Shown in pieces: positions 53,551 to 62,081 of a DNA stretch of 64,000 nucleotides (positions within the stretch are counted from its first letter, which is position 1; every line of letters begins with the position of its first letter). The translations under genes and the position numbers were made by a program. The DNA lies in contig NZ_PDZR01000009.1 of assembly GCF_002891535.1 (NCBI RefSeq), positions 84,026 to 148,025 of the forward strand. The letters run 5' to 3'. This stretch comes from Methylocella silvestris. Lineage in GTDB: Bacteria > Pseudomonadota > Alphaproteobacteria > Rhizobiales > Beijerinckiaceae. The notes beneath the pieces were generated by a model that worked only from the letters and a program-made list of their open reading frames with translations, did not search any database and was not told the DNA's origin.

Positions 53551-55230
53551 ATGGCCGCGAACGATAAAGTCAACATCCTGCTCGTCGACGATCAGCCCGG
53601 CAAACTTCTGAGCTATGAGGCGATTCTCGGCGAGCTTCAGGAAAATCTGATCAAGGCGGCTTCGGCGCGAGAGGCGTTCGCGCATCTTCTCAAGACAGAG
53701 GTCGCGGTCATTTTGATCGACGTCTGCATGCCGGAGCTCGACGGCTATGAGCTTGCGGCGATGATCCGCGAACATCCGCGGTTCGAGACCGTCGCGATTA
53801 TCTTCGTGTCGGCGATCCAGATCACCGATCCCGACCGGCTGCGCGGCTATGAGGCCGGCGCCGTTGACTATGTGCAGGTTCCTGTGGTTCCCGAAGTTTT
53901 GCGCGCGAAAGTCAAGGTGTTCGCCGAACTGCATCGCAAGACGCGCCAGCTTGAGCGGCTCAATGAACAGCTCGAGGAGCGGGTCGCCGAACGCACGGCG
54001 GCGCTCGAACAATCAAGCGCGGAGCTGAAGCGGCTCAATCAGGATCTCGAGACGCGGATCGACGCCCGCACGCGCGAGCGAGAGCAGGCGCTGGCGCAAT
54101 TGTTCGAGGCGCAGAAAGTGGACGCCATCGGCCAGCTGACCGGCGGCGTCGCGCATGATTTCAACAATCTCCTGACGGCCATCATGGGAAGCCTCGAGCT
54201 TTTGAAGAAGCGCCTGCCCGACGAGCCGCGCATCAGCCGCCTTGTCGACACAGCGATGCAGGGGGCCGAGCGCGGCGCGGCGCTGACACAGCGTCTGCTG
54301 GCGTTCTCGCGTCGTCAGGAGCTAACGCCCGAAGCGGTCGACGTCGCGCAGCTCGTCAACGGCATGGAAGAGCTGCTCAGCCGCGCGCTCGGCCCCGGCG
54401 TCAGCATCGAACAACGCTTGCCGAATGATCTCAACTTCGCGCGGGTCGACGGCAATCAGCTCGAACTCGCCCTCATCAACCTCGCCGTCAATGCGCGCGA
54501 CGCGATGCCCTCGGGCGGAGCCATCACCATCGCCGCTGCAAACGACATCATCACCGCGCCGGGCGATGGCAAAGCAATCGGCCCCGGCGCCTATGTTCGC
54601 ATCAGCGTCATTGACACCGGGCAGGGCATGGACGCGGCGACGCTCGCCAAGGCGGTCGACCCGTTCTTCACGACCAAAGGGCCAAGCAAAGGCACCGGCC
54701 TTGGACTGTCCATGGTGCAGGGCCTTGCGGTTCAGTCCGGCGGAGCGATCAAAATTTCGAGCCTTGTCGGAGCCGGCACCACCGTCGAACTCTGGCTGCC
54801 GCAGGCGGACTCCGACGAACCGCGCAAACGCGCGGCGCCGGACGCGCGCAAAAGCTGGCGCGCGTCGCTCGCGCCCTGCACGGTTCTCCTCGTCGACGAC
54901 GATCTCCTGGTCAGCGCCGGCGCCTCCTCAATCCTTGAAGACCTCGGCCATAGCGTCATCGAGGCCCATTCCGGAGCGGAAGCGCTGCGGCTTCTGCAGA
55001 ACGGCAGCGCGCCCGATCTTGTCATCACCGACTACGCCATGCCGGGCATGACCGGGCTTGAACTCGCCCGCGCGATCCGCGCCAGCTATCCGGCGCTGCC
55101 CATTGTGCTCGCCAGCGGCTATGCCGAGCTGCCGCATCTTGGCCTCGACGAGAAGCCTCTGCCCCGTCTCGCCAAACCCTTCCGGCAGGACGAGTTGCTG
55201 GCGGCGATGGCCGCGGCCGCCGCCGGCTGA
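53551..55230 (+). CDS. Receiver-kinase-receiver signalling protein
   Basis: The 559-residue protein has a receiver at residues 8-125 (LLVDDQPGK, Asp57 in LIDVCMPELDG), a coiled coil (residues 125-195), a HisKA of the HDFNN type (His202 in GGVAHDFNNLLTAI), a HATPase domain (NLAVNARDAMPSGG, DTGQGMD, GTGLGLSMVQG) and a second receiver (LLVDDDLLVSAG, Asp494 in VITDYAMPG). The usual receiver Lys in the first unit is replaced (VQVPVVP), so its phospho-switch may be altered. It starts nine bases after the hybrid kinase with AGGA as SD. It may form one phosphorelay with that kinase. Confidence 0.9.
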   Translation: MAANDKVNILLVDDQPGKLLSYEAILGELQENLIKAASAREAFAHLLKTEVAVILIDVCMPELDGYELAAMIREHPRFETVAIIFVSAIQITDPDRLRGYEAGAVDYVQVPVVPEVLRAKVKVFAELHRKTRQLERLNEQLEERVAERTAALEQSSAELKRLNQDLETRIDARTREREQALAQLFEAQKVDAIGQLTGGVAHDFNNLLTAIMGSLELLKKRLPDEPRISRLVDTAMQGAERGAALTQRLLAFSRRQELTPEAVDVAQLVNGMEELLSRALGPGVSIEQRLPNDLNFARVDGNQLELALINLAVNARDAMPSGGAITIAAANDIITAPGDGKAIGPGAYVRISVIDTGQGMDAATLAKAVDPFFTTKGPSKGTGLGLSMVQGLAVQSGGAIKISSLVGAGTTVELWLPQADSDEPRKRAAPDARKSWRASLAPCTVLLVDDDLLVSAGASSILEDLGHSVIEAHSGAEALRLLQNGSAPDLVITDYAMPGMTGLELARAIRASYPALPIVLASGYAELPHLGLDEKPLPRLAKPFRQDELLAAMAAAAAG

Positions 55231-55263
55231 ATTCCTTTGGCGCGATCCGCGCTCGGAGGAGAG

Positions 55264-56382
55264 TCACCGGCCGCTACGAATGCGAGAAAACTCGACGGTC
55301 CAGCTGTTCAGCTCTTTCAGATCCTGATGCAGCTGCTCGAGTGCAAAACCAAGCGCAAACAGCCGCTCCAGTTCTTCGACGGAGAGGCTTCGCGTCAGCC
55401 CTTCCTGACGATAGGCGGCGATTTCCGCATCATAAGCCTCAAGAGCCGATTCAAAGTCAGTAAGCGAAGGCGTCTCGCCTGAGATCAGCGCATGGCCGCT
55501 GGACTCGAGAAACAGCGCAGCGCTTTCGGTCGCGCGGGAGAGCGAGGCGGCAAGACGCTGGCGCAGCCCGCCCGGAAGCGGCGCGATCGCGGCGCGGCCG
55601 ATAATGACAAGATCGTGGCGCAACCGCCGCAGCATCGTCAATAAAGGCTGCAACGGCGTTTCGGCGGCCAGATAAGGCACGCGCTCGCGGCGCGCCTCGT
55701 CAACGATGACCTCCAGCCTGTTCAGGGCGGGGCCAAGCCCCGCCTGAATTTCGGAAACGCGGGCGATGTCAAGGGGAGAAGCGCAGCCCGCGAGAAGCTG
55801 GCGTAGCGCCTGAGCCATGCGGCGCAGCATGGCGTCAGCGGCTTCAAGCCCAAGATTATGCGCCCGCGACGGCAGCACGAAAAAGGAGACGGCCAGCGCC
55901 GTCAGCCCCCCAAGCAGCACTTCGGCCACACGGTAGAACGCCGATTCCAGGGGCGACGCATGGATGATCGTCGGCGCGAACAGAACCATGACGGCCGTGA
56001 AGGGCCCGGCGCTGAAGCGCGGCTTCACGGCCCCAAGCAGCGCCAGAGGCGCAATCGAAATGACGAGCACGGCTATGAACTGGATCTCGTCATGATGAGG
56101 CACCAGCACGGCGACGAGCCCGCTATAGGCCGCGCCGCCAACCGTGCCGAGGAAATAATCGGCCGTCGTCTTGACCGATTTGCCAAGGCTCAGCTGCGAC
56201 ATGACGACCGCCGTCAGCACCGTCCAAAGAATTTGCGGCACATGCAGCAGCAGCGACAAAATGTAAGTAAGGAGCGCCGCGATGGTCACGCGCACGGCGA
56301 GGCGCAGTTCCGTGCGATGCGTCTCGATCCAGGTCTTGAGCCAGCGCCAGGGTCTTGCGAGGCCGATCGGGATGGCGTTCAT
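55264..56382 (-). CDS. FUSC-family inner-membrane transporter
   Basis: The 372-residue protein has six or so membrane helices in the N-terminal half (LAVRVTIAALLTYILSLLLH; ILWTVLTAVVMSQLSLGKSV; PLALLGAVKPRFSAGP) and a soluble helical C-terminal half. That is the FUSC/aromatic acid exporter layout. Members export aromatic acids or fusaric acid, usually with an adaptor. No adaptor gene is adjacent, so the role is uncertain. It is convergent with the receiver-kinase gene, 33 bp away. Confidence 0.82.
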   Translation of the reverse strand: MNAIPIGLARPWRWLKTWIETHRTELRLAVRVTIAALLTYILSLLLHVPQILWTVLTAVVMSQLSLGKSVKTTADYFLGTVGGAAYSGLVAVLVPHHDEIQFIAVLVISIAPLALLGAVKPRFSAGPFTAVMVLFAPTIIHASPLESAFYRVAEVLLGGLTALAVSFFVLPSRAHNLGLEAADAMLRRMAQALRQLLAGCASPLDIARVSEIQAGLGPALNRLEVIVDEARRERVPYLAAETPLQPLLTMLRRLRHDLVIIGRAAIAPLPGGLRQRLAASLSRATESAALFLESSGHALISGETPSLTDFESALEAYDAEIAAYRQEGLTRSLSVEELERLFALGFALEQLHQDLKELNSWTVEFSRIRSGR

Positions 56383-56527
56383 TTCGTCCGATATCCGGGA
56401 GGAGGATCGAAAGGCCGCGCGGGAGATGACGTCAGGCGGAACTGTTCGGCGTCATGCTCTAAAAACCGGGAAGGCGCCGCCCTGTCAACGCCCGGGAGGC
56501 GCGCCCAATGCCGCAAAAGGCGTCCCT

Positions 56528-57079
56528 TCAGAACGAATGCGCCATCGCGACGACGTCCGTCCATCCGGCCGCGCGCCGCGGCCAGACGAAATCGCGGTTC
56601 CAGGGCAAATCGCCAAACAGCACGGTCGGCACGCCAGCGGCGGCGGCGCGGCGGATCTGGCGCGCATTGTCGTCGATGAGCAGCCGGGCGCCGACCCGGC
56701 GCAGCGCCCGCACCTTGTCCGGATGATGGCCGACGACGTGAACCTCCGCAAAAGCGCCCGGAAACAGCCGCTCGACAAGCGCCTCGGTCAGCGCCGCCGT
56801 CTCCGGCTTGCGCGCGGTGATGACGACGAGCCGGAACCCGGCGTCGGCGAGGGCGGCGCAGCCCGCTGCCGCGCCCGGATTTGCGCTGAGGTTCTGATGC
56901 GCCGCAGCGTCATAGAAGCCGTTGACGATTTCCATCGTCTGCTTCTCGTCCACGCCGAGCTGATAGGCCGCAAGCCGCGCGGCGTCGACGCGAACCCCCC
57001 GGCTCTCCTCGATCCAGTCGAGCAGGACGGAGATGGTGTCGACCAACGTGTCGTCGAGATCGATGGCGAGGGTTTTCAT
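56528..57079 (-). CDS. HAD-family 5'(3')-deoxyribonucleotidase-like phosphatase
   Basis: The 183-residue HAD protein has motif I LAIDLDDTLVDT, a short helical cap, motif II VVITARKPE, and LLIDDNARQIRRAAAAGVPT near motif IV. This matches NT5C-type nucleotidases, which dephosphorylate (deoxy)nucleoside monophosphates. ATG 57079 was chosen; a 30-residue upstream extension in frame runs through the 105-bp repeat and so is not real. It has no obvious operon partner. Confidence 0.82.
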   Translation of the reverse strand: MKTLAIDLDDTLVDTISVLLDWIEESRGVRVDAARLAAYQLGVDEKQTMEIVNGFYDAAAHQNLSANPGAAAGCAALADAGFRLVVITARKPETAALTEALVERLFPGAFAEVHVVGHHPDKVRALRRVGARLLIDDNARQIRRAAAAGVPTVLFGDLPWNRDFVWPRRAAGWTDVVAMAHSF

Positions 57080-57100
57080 GACCAGGTCGGAATTCCTTTC

Positions 57101-57205
57101 GAGCGCTTTCCGATCACATGGAAACCGGTGATCGACAAGAAATCGCTCCACGTCAATAAGTTGGGGCATGCCGTTACCGTTCAGATGATTCCATCTGAAC
57201 GGGAC
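57101..57205 (-). repeat. 105-bp interspersed repeat, copy 2
   Basis: The reverse complement matches 6200-6304 at 82 of 105 positions without gaps. In this copy the terminal palindrome is perfect, CGTTCAGATG-GAAT-CATCTGAACG on the minus strand. It lies in the gap between the divergent nucleotidase and CNNM genes, next to the nucleotidase start. Confidence 0.8.
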
Positions 57206-57307
57206 ATGCTGAAATGCGCAGGGCGATCGCTGCCACGATCAGCTTGACCATGCTATAACCCCCTCCCGACGCCTGCTGCGGGCGTTTATCGCGCAGGAGA
57301 GGAGACT

Positions 57308-58627
57308 ATGCCCGGTTCCGCCGCCAGTATTTCCATGTCCGACCTTACAGGAATATTGGCCGTCTTTGCTCTTGTCGCCGCCAATGGTTTCTTCGTCGCC
57401 TCGGAATTCTCTCTCGTCGCGATCCGGCGCAGCCGCGTCGCCGAACTCGTCGCGAACCGGCGCCCTCACGCGGTCGCGCTGCAACGCGCGGTCGACCATC
57501 TCGATTCCAATCTCGCGGCGACCCAGCTTGGCATCACCATTTCCTCGCTCGCCCTCGGCTGGATCGGCGAGCCGGCCCTCGCCCATCTGATCGAGCCGCT
57601 GGTCAACTGGCTGCCAGGCTCGCTCGCGACCGCGAGCGCCCACGCGGCGGCGGTTGCGATCTCCTTCCTGATCATCACCGCGCTTCACATCGTTCTCGGC
57701 GAACTGGCGCCAAAAAGCCTCGCGCTGCAGCGCAGCGAGGCGACGGCGCTCGCGGTGGTGCGGCCGCTCGGCTTCTTTCTCATGCTGCTGCGTCCGGCGA
57801 TCAGCGCCCTCAACGGCCTCGGCAATCTTGTTTTGAAAGGCTTCGGCCTCTCACCCGGCGCCGGCGAAGGCTCGATGCATTCGGCGGAGGAGCTGAAGCT
57901 GCTGATCCAGGCGAGCCAGGAAGCCGGCATCCTGCAGGAGACGCAGGAAGAAGTCGTCGTGCGCGTTCTCAATATAGGCGAACGGCGCATCGGCGACATT
58001 ATGACGCCGCGCACCGACGTCGACTGGATCGATACGGAAGACAGCCGCGAAGACATTTTGCGCACGATCCGCGAATGCCCGCATGAGCAGCTTCTCGTCG
58101 GGCGCGGCGCGATCGACGAGCCGCTCGGCATGGTTTTGAAAAAAGATCTGCTGCATCAGGTTCTTGAGGGGCGCGAGCTCGACCCGATGACGGCGATCCG
58201 CCAACCCCTCGTCGTCTATGAGACGATGTCGATTTTCAAAGTGCTCGAACAGTTCAAGGCGGCGCCGGTGCGCCTCGCCATCATTCTCGACGAATATGGC
58301 GTACTCGAAGGCATTGTGACGCAAACCGATCTCTTGCAGGCGATCGCCGGCGATCTGCCCGACGCCAATGGCGACGATCCCTATATCGTCGAACGCGATG
58401 ATGGCTCATTGCTGATCGACGGAATGACCCCGGCCGATGAGGCGTTCGACCGGCTCGGCGTGAAGAGGCCAAAGGACCGGCAGTTTCACACCGTCGCCGG
58501 CTTCGTCCTCGTGCAGCTTGGTCATTTGCCGGAGGTTGGCGAGAAATTCTCCTATGAGAGCTGGGTGATCGAGATCGTCGATCTCGACGGCAGGCGGATC
58601 GACAAGCTTCTCGCGCGGCGGATTTGA
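57308..58627 (+). CDS. CNNM/CorC-family (DUF21, CBS) membrane protein
   Basis: The 439-residue protein starts with a DUF21 membrane domain of about four helices (GILAVFALVAANGFFVASEF, FLIITALHIVLGELAPKSLA), then a CBS pair (RIGDIMTPRTDVDWIDTEDS; QPLVVYETMSIFKVLEQFK) and a C-terminal CorC_HlyC domain (GDLPDANGDDPYIVERDDGS). Such hemolysin-like proteins are Mg2+/Na+ exchangers or Mg resistance factors. A GGAGAGGAG SD precedes ATG. It is monocistronic by spacing. Confidence 0.93.
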   Translation: MPGSAASISMSDLTGILAVFALVAANGFFVASEFSLVAIRRSRVAELVANRRPHAVALQRAVDHLDSNLAATQLGITISSLALGWIGEPALAHLIEPLVNWLPGSLATASAHAAAVAISFLIITALHIVLGELAPKSLALQRSEATALAVVRPLGFFLMLLRPAISALNGLGNLVLKGFGLSPGAGEGSMHSAEELKLLIQASQEAGILQETQEEVVVRVLNIGERRIGDIMTPRTDVDWIDTEDSREDILRTIRECPHEQLLVGRGAIDEPLGMVLKKDLLHQVLEGRELDPMTAIRQPLVVYETMSIFKVLEQFKAAPVRLAIILDEYGVLEGIVTQTDLLQAIAGDLPDANGDDPYIVERDDGSLLIDGMTPADEAFDRLGVKRPKDRQFHTVAGFVLVQLGHLPEVGEKFSYESWVIEIVDLDGRRIDKLLARRI

Positions 58628-58668
58628 CGGAGCGGCCGGCGCGCCAAGCTGATGCGTCGGCATCTAAG

Positions 58669-58696
58669 TTGACTTTATCTATGGACTATATATACA
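58669..58696 (+). promoter_or_regulatory. Sigma70-like promoter of the alpha/beta hydrolase gene
   Basis: TTGACT (58669-58674) and TATACA (58691-58696) are separated by 16 bases in an AT-rich patch, 55 bp before the hydrolase ATG. It is the best sigma70-type match seen in the window. Confidence 0.55.
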
Positions 58697-58750
58697 ACTG
58701 AAGCGCGACCGGAGCAGCACGCTCCTTCCCCGTCAGCCTTCAGAATCGCC

Positions 58751-59788
58751 ATGACCGCCTATTATTCGCAGGACATCCACGGGCCGTTCGAGACCTTCGA
58801 TCTCGGCGATTTCGACCTCGAAAGCGGCGACAAGATTCGCGGCCTGAAACTCGCCTACGCCACATTCGGCGAGCTCGCGCCCGATAAATCCAACGCCATT
58901 CTGTTTCCGACCTGGTATTCGGGCACGACAAAGATCCTCGAGAGCGCCTATCTCGGCCAAGGCCGCGCGCTCGATCCGAGCAAATATTTCATCATTCTCG
59001 TCAATCAGATCGGCAATGGCCTTTCGACCTCGCCGAGCAATACGCGGGCGCCCTTCAACGCCGCGCGCTTTCCAAAAATCGCCATTGCCGACGACGTCCG
59101 GGCGCAGCGCCGGCTGATCGCCGAAAAATTCGGCCTCGAAAAGCTCGCCCTCGTCCTTGGCGGCTCGATGGGCGCGCAATTGACCTTCGAATGGGCGGTG
59201 CGCTTTCCGGACGTGGTGGAGCGCGCGGCGCCGATCGCCGGAACCGCGCGCGGGACCGTGCATAACCGGCTGCTGGTTTCGACCTTCATCGAGGCGATCG
59301 AGAGCGACCCGGCCTTCGAGGGCGGCTGGTATGCAGAGGGCGCGGCCCATCGCGGCCTGCGCCGTCACGCGCGCCTCTTCGCGGCGGCGGGATTCACGCC
59401 GGATCTTTTCAACCACGCCGCCTGGCGCCCGCTGGGATTTTCCAGCAGCGAGGATTTTCTGACCGGCTTCGTCGAGGCGCATTTCCTGCCGCAGGACCCG
59501 AATAATCTGATCCTGCTCGCGAGCAAATGGCGCGAGAACGACGCCGCGCGACGTTTTGGCGGCGACATCGTCGCCGCGCTCGCCTCGATCAAAGCGAAAA
59601 CTTTCGTCATCGCCATCGAAGAGGACGGCTTCTTTCCGCTTCAAGACCTCGCCGCCGAGCAAAAGCTCATCCCCGGAAGCGAACTCAGGCGCGTCTCTTC
59701 GATCTGGGGCCACCTTGCTCTGTTCGGCCTCGACCCCGGCTACAATTCGGCGATCGACACGCATCTTCGCGAACTTCTGGCCGCCTGA
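58751..59788 (+). CDS. Alpha/beta hydrolase, homoserine O-acetyltransferase-like
   Basis: The 345-residue protein has the MetX-like fold: KLAYATFGEL, FPTWYSGTT oxyanion region, nucleophile in VLGGSMGAQLTFEW, acid in IEEDGFFP and His in SSIWGHLALFG. Many relatives of this branch are hydrolases, not acetyltransferases, and MetX-specific residues cannot be checked here. It follows a good sigma70-like promoter and heads a plus-strand run of four genes. Location is cytoplasmic. Confidence 0.85.
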   Translation: MTAYYSQDIHGPFETFDLGDFDLESGDKIRGLKLAYATFGELAPDKSNAILFPTWYSGTTKILESAYLGQGRALDPSKYFIILVNQIGNGLSTSPSNTRAPFNAARFPKIAIADDVRAQRRLIAEKFGLEKLALVLGGSMGAQLTFEWAVRFPDVVERAAPIAGTARGTVHNRLLVSTFIEAIESDPAFEGGWYAEGAAHRGLRRHARLFAAAGFTPDLFNHAAWRPLGFSSSEDFLTGFVEAHFLPQDPNNLILLASKWRENDAARRFGGDIVAALASIKAKTFVIAIEEDGFFPLQDLAAEQKLIPGSELRRVSSIWGHLALFGLDPGYNSAIDTHLRELLAA

Positions 59789-59847
59789 CGGCGCCAGGCG
59801 GATCTCGCCCCGCCCCTTCCACTTAAAAGCCCGTGAGGAGTGTCGCC

Positions 59848-60498
59848 ATGAATGACCAACCACGCCCGCCGATCGATCCTTCCTCCCTTTGCCCCTATGT
59901 GGCCTGGGCCGGAAATCGCAACAAAGATCCGATCCTTGCCGTGTTCAAGGAGATCTTCCCCAAAGAAGGCGACGCGCTGGAGTTCGCGAGCGGATCGGGG
60001 CTGCATGTCACTTATTTCGCGCCGCATTTCCCCGCATTGCGATTCCAGCCGTCCGATTATGACGTCACGGTTTTCGACAGCATTCGCGAAAAGCGCGACG
60101 ACAAGAAACTGACCACCGTCGCCGACCCGATCCGCATCGATCTCACCGATAAGGGCTCATGGCCGGATGCGGTGGAGCGGCGCTATGACGTGATCTTCGT
60201 CATCAATATCTTCCAGGTCGCGCCGCTGTCGATCGCCGACGGCATCTTCGCCCTGGGAGAGGAGCTTTTGAAACCCTCCGGTGAGATCGCCATCTATGGC
60301 CCGTTCAAGGTCGACGGCGCCTATACGACCCCCTCGAATCAGGCTTTCGACGGCGAGATCCTCGCCGCCGGCGTCGCCGAATGGGGCCTTAAAGACGTGC
60401 GCGATCTCGAAAAATCAGCGAAAGCGCATGGGCTCGCGCTGAAAAGCCGGATCGATATGCCGGCGAATAATTTCATTCTGCTGTTTGGCAGGCCATAA
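59848..60498 (+). CDS. DUF938 SAM-dependent methyltransferase-like protein
   Basis: The 216-residue protein has a Rossmann-type methyltransferase core: ALEFASGSGLHVTYFAPHFP (motif I), DVIFVINIFQVAP, ALGEELLKPSGEIAIYGPFK and a C-terminal NNFILLFGR. This is the DUF938 family, also seen in animals (METTL26), with no known substrate. A GAGGAG SD seven bases upstream favours ATG 59848. It follows the hydrolase gene by 59 bp. Confidence 0.85.
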   Translation: MNDQPRPPIDPSSLCPYVAWAGNRNKDPILAVFKEIFPKEGDALEFASGSGLHVTYFAPHFPALRFQPSDYDVTVFDSIREKRDDKKLTTVADPIRIDLTDKGSWPDAVERRYDVIFVINIFQVAPLSIADGIFALGEELLKPSGEIAIYGPFKVDGAYTTPSNQAFDGEILAAGVAEWGLKDVRDLEKSAKAHGLALKSRIDMPANNFILLFGRP

Positions 60499-60528
60499 AG
60501 CGGCCGCAACAACAGAAAGCGGCTGAAC

Positions 60529-61269
60529 ATGAGCGAGACGAGCGCGCGACGCATTTCCGTGGTGTTTGGGGTCGGCGCCGCCAGCGGCCTTGGCGCGGCG
60601 CTGGCGCGACGCTTCGCGCGGGAAGGACTTGTCGTCTATCTTGCTGGCCGGACGCAAGAGCGGCTCGAAGCCCGCGCAGCGGAAATCCGCGCCGCCGGCG
60701 GAGAGGCTCATGCGCGCGGCCTCGACGCGACGAAAGAAGGCGAGGTGATCGCCCTGCTCGACGAAGCCGTGCAAGGGGGCGCGCTAGATCTGGTCGTCTT
60801 CAACGCCGGGGCGAATGTCGCCGCGCCCCTTCTCGACGTCTCGGCGCACGAGTTCGAGCAATTGTGGCGTCAGAACGCTTTCGGCGGCTTTCTCGTTGGA
60901 CGCGAAGCCGCAAGACGCATGGCGCCGAATGGGCGCGGCGTGATCCTGTTCACCGGGGCGACGGCCTCGCTGCGAGCCCGCCCGCCTTTCACGGCCTTTG
61001 CCGCGGCCAAGGCGGCGCTCCGCGCCGTGGCGCAGGGGCTCGCCCGCGAATTCGGACCACGCGGGCTGCATGTCGCCCATATCGTCATCGACGGCGTTAT
61101 CGATGGCGACTACGCCCGCGCGCGATTTCCGCAATTTGTCGCGGCGAAGGGCGAAGACGGGCTGCTGAAGGCCGACGAGATTGCCGACGCCTATTGGTCG
61201 CTTTATCGGCAGCCGCGCAGCGCCTTTACGCATGAACTTGATCTGCGTCCGTTCTCCGAACCGTTCTAA
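60529..61269 (+). CDS. SDR-family oxidoreductase lacking the catalytic Tyr
   Basis: The 246-residue protein has a glycine-rich cofactor loop GVGAASGLGAALARRF and the structural VFNAGAN (NAG motif). The active-site helix reads PPFTAFAAAKAALR, so YxxxK is FxxxK with Phe157 and Lys161. The usual Ser position lies in LFTGATASL. Without Tyr the standard hydride/proton mechanism is impaired, so it may be a non-classical reductase or a binding protein. It lies 30 bp after the DUF938 gene. Confidence 0.82.
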   Translation: MSETSARRISVVFGVGAASGLGAALARRFAREGLVVYLAGRTQERLEARAAEIRAAGGEAHARGLDATKEGEVIALLDEAVQGGALDLVVFNAGANVAAPLLDVSAHEFEQLWRQNAFGGFLVGREAARRMAPNGRGVILFTGATASLRARPPFTAFAAAKAALRAVAQGLAREFGPRGLHVAHIVIDGVIDGDYARARFPQFVAAKGEDGLLKADEIADAYWSLYRQPRSAFTHELDLRPFSEPF

Positions 61270-61307
61270 GCCCTGGATATTGACTAAAAACAGGAAAGGA
61301 AGATCAG

Positions 61308-61682
61308 ATGAGCCTCAGCAAAGTATTTCTCTACGCCGAAATCCAGGTTTCGATCCCGTTCGGAGCCATCGACTGGCGCCCGATCGACGTGGAAATGAAG
61401 AAAAACCCCGGCCTCAAGAGCAAGACCTGGCTTGCGGGCCTCAACACCAACACCATCGGCGGTTTCTACGAATTCGACTCGGTCGCGAACGCGGACGCTT
61501 ATGCGCGGGGCTATCTTGCCGAGGCCGCGCGCAGGCTTGGCGGTCAGCTCTCGGTCAAACTGTTCGACGGCGAGGTGACGGCGGCGGCGAGCCGCGCCAT
61601 CCACTCGCCTTTTTATGCGTCAGAGGGAGCCTCGCCCGCGGTCGCCGAAGCGCAGGAGCGCGCGACTGCGGTAGATGCGTAG
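61308..61682 (+). CDS. YdhR-like putative monooxygenase (ferredoxin-like fold)
   Basis: The 124-residue protein resembles YdhR: AEIQVSIPFGAIDWRPIDVE, PGLKSKTWLAGLNTNTIGGF, YEFDSVANADAYARGYLAEA and LSVKLFDGE. YdhR-type proteins have an ABM-like dimeric fold and are thought to be involved in aromatic compound metabolism. GGAAAGGAAG precedes ATG. It closes the plus-strand run and is followed at some distance by a clear terminator. Confidence 0.8.
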   Translation: MSLSKVFLYAEIQVSIPFGAIDWRPIDVEMKKNPGLKSKTWLAGLNTNTIGGFYEFDSVANADAYARGYLAEAARRLGGQLSVKLFDGEVTAAASRAIHSPFYASEGASPAVAEAQERATAVDA

Positions 61683-61859
61683 GAGCGCCGTCGGCCCTGA
61701 AACTTCCTGGCGCATGCGCGCGTAAATCGGGCAGGCCGGCCCTCCCCCCGGTCGAGCAGGCTTTCCGCCCGCGGGAGCCGGCCGTTTCGCCACCCCTTTG
61801 ACGGCGCCCCCGATGCGCCCTCAAGGCCCAACGATCGTGATCCGGTAGCTTCAACAGCT

Positions 61860-61890
61860 AACCCCCGCCTCGACGCCGAGCGCGGGGGTT
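61860..61890 (+). terminator. Rho-independent terminator
   Basis: AACCCCCGC and GCGGGGGTT form 9-bp arms with a 13-nt loop, followed by TCCTT. It lies 178 bp after the YdhR-like stop. The stretch in between has no convincing ORF and might hold a 3' UTR or a small RNA. Confidence 0.75.
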
Positions 61891-62048
61891 TCCTTGTAGG
61901 CAACGGCAATAGGGCGAATCGCCATTTCTGGCCGTGGCCGAAGCCGGGCCTTTGCCGCGCTGCCTCCCTCGATCCCAACACAATAAACCGGGACCAAATC
62001 GCTGCCGAATCAGGGTTCAAATGTTCGGTGGAGGGCGACCGGATCAAG

Positions 62049-62078
62049 CGCTTTCGCCGGACCAGTCCGGCGAAAGCG
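62049..62078. terminator. Perfect 13-bp hairpin at the end of the glycosyltransferase gene
   Basis: CGCTTTCGCCGGA and TCCGGCGAAAGCG pair around a CCAG loop. It lies three bases past the stop of the minus-strand glycosyltransferase gene. It lacks a T-run, so it may act with Rho or be a REP-like unit. Confidence 0.6.
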
Positions 62079-62081
62079 GTT

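Noticed and set aside
57080..57169. Upstream extension of the HAD nucleotidase
   Set aside because: It would be coded by the interspersed repeat; the HAD motif I begins immediately after ATG 57079.
61990..62030. GGTTCAAAT considered as a tRNA T-loop
   Set aside because: No acceptor stem, anticodon arm or D-arm can be folded around it.
61613..62047. Minus-strand 144-codon frame between the YdhR-like gene and the glycosyltransferase
   Set aside because: Crosses a strong terminator and overlaps the YdhR-like gene; Arg/Ser-rich shadow composition.
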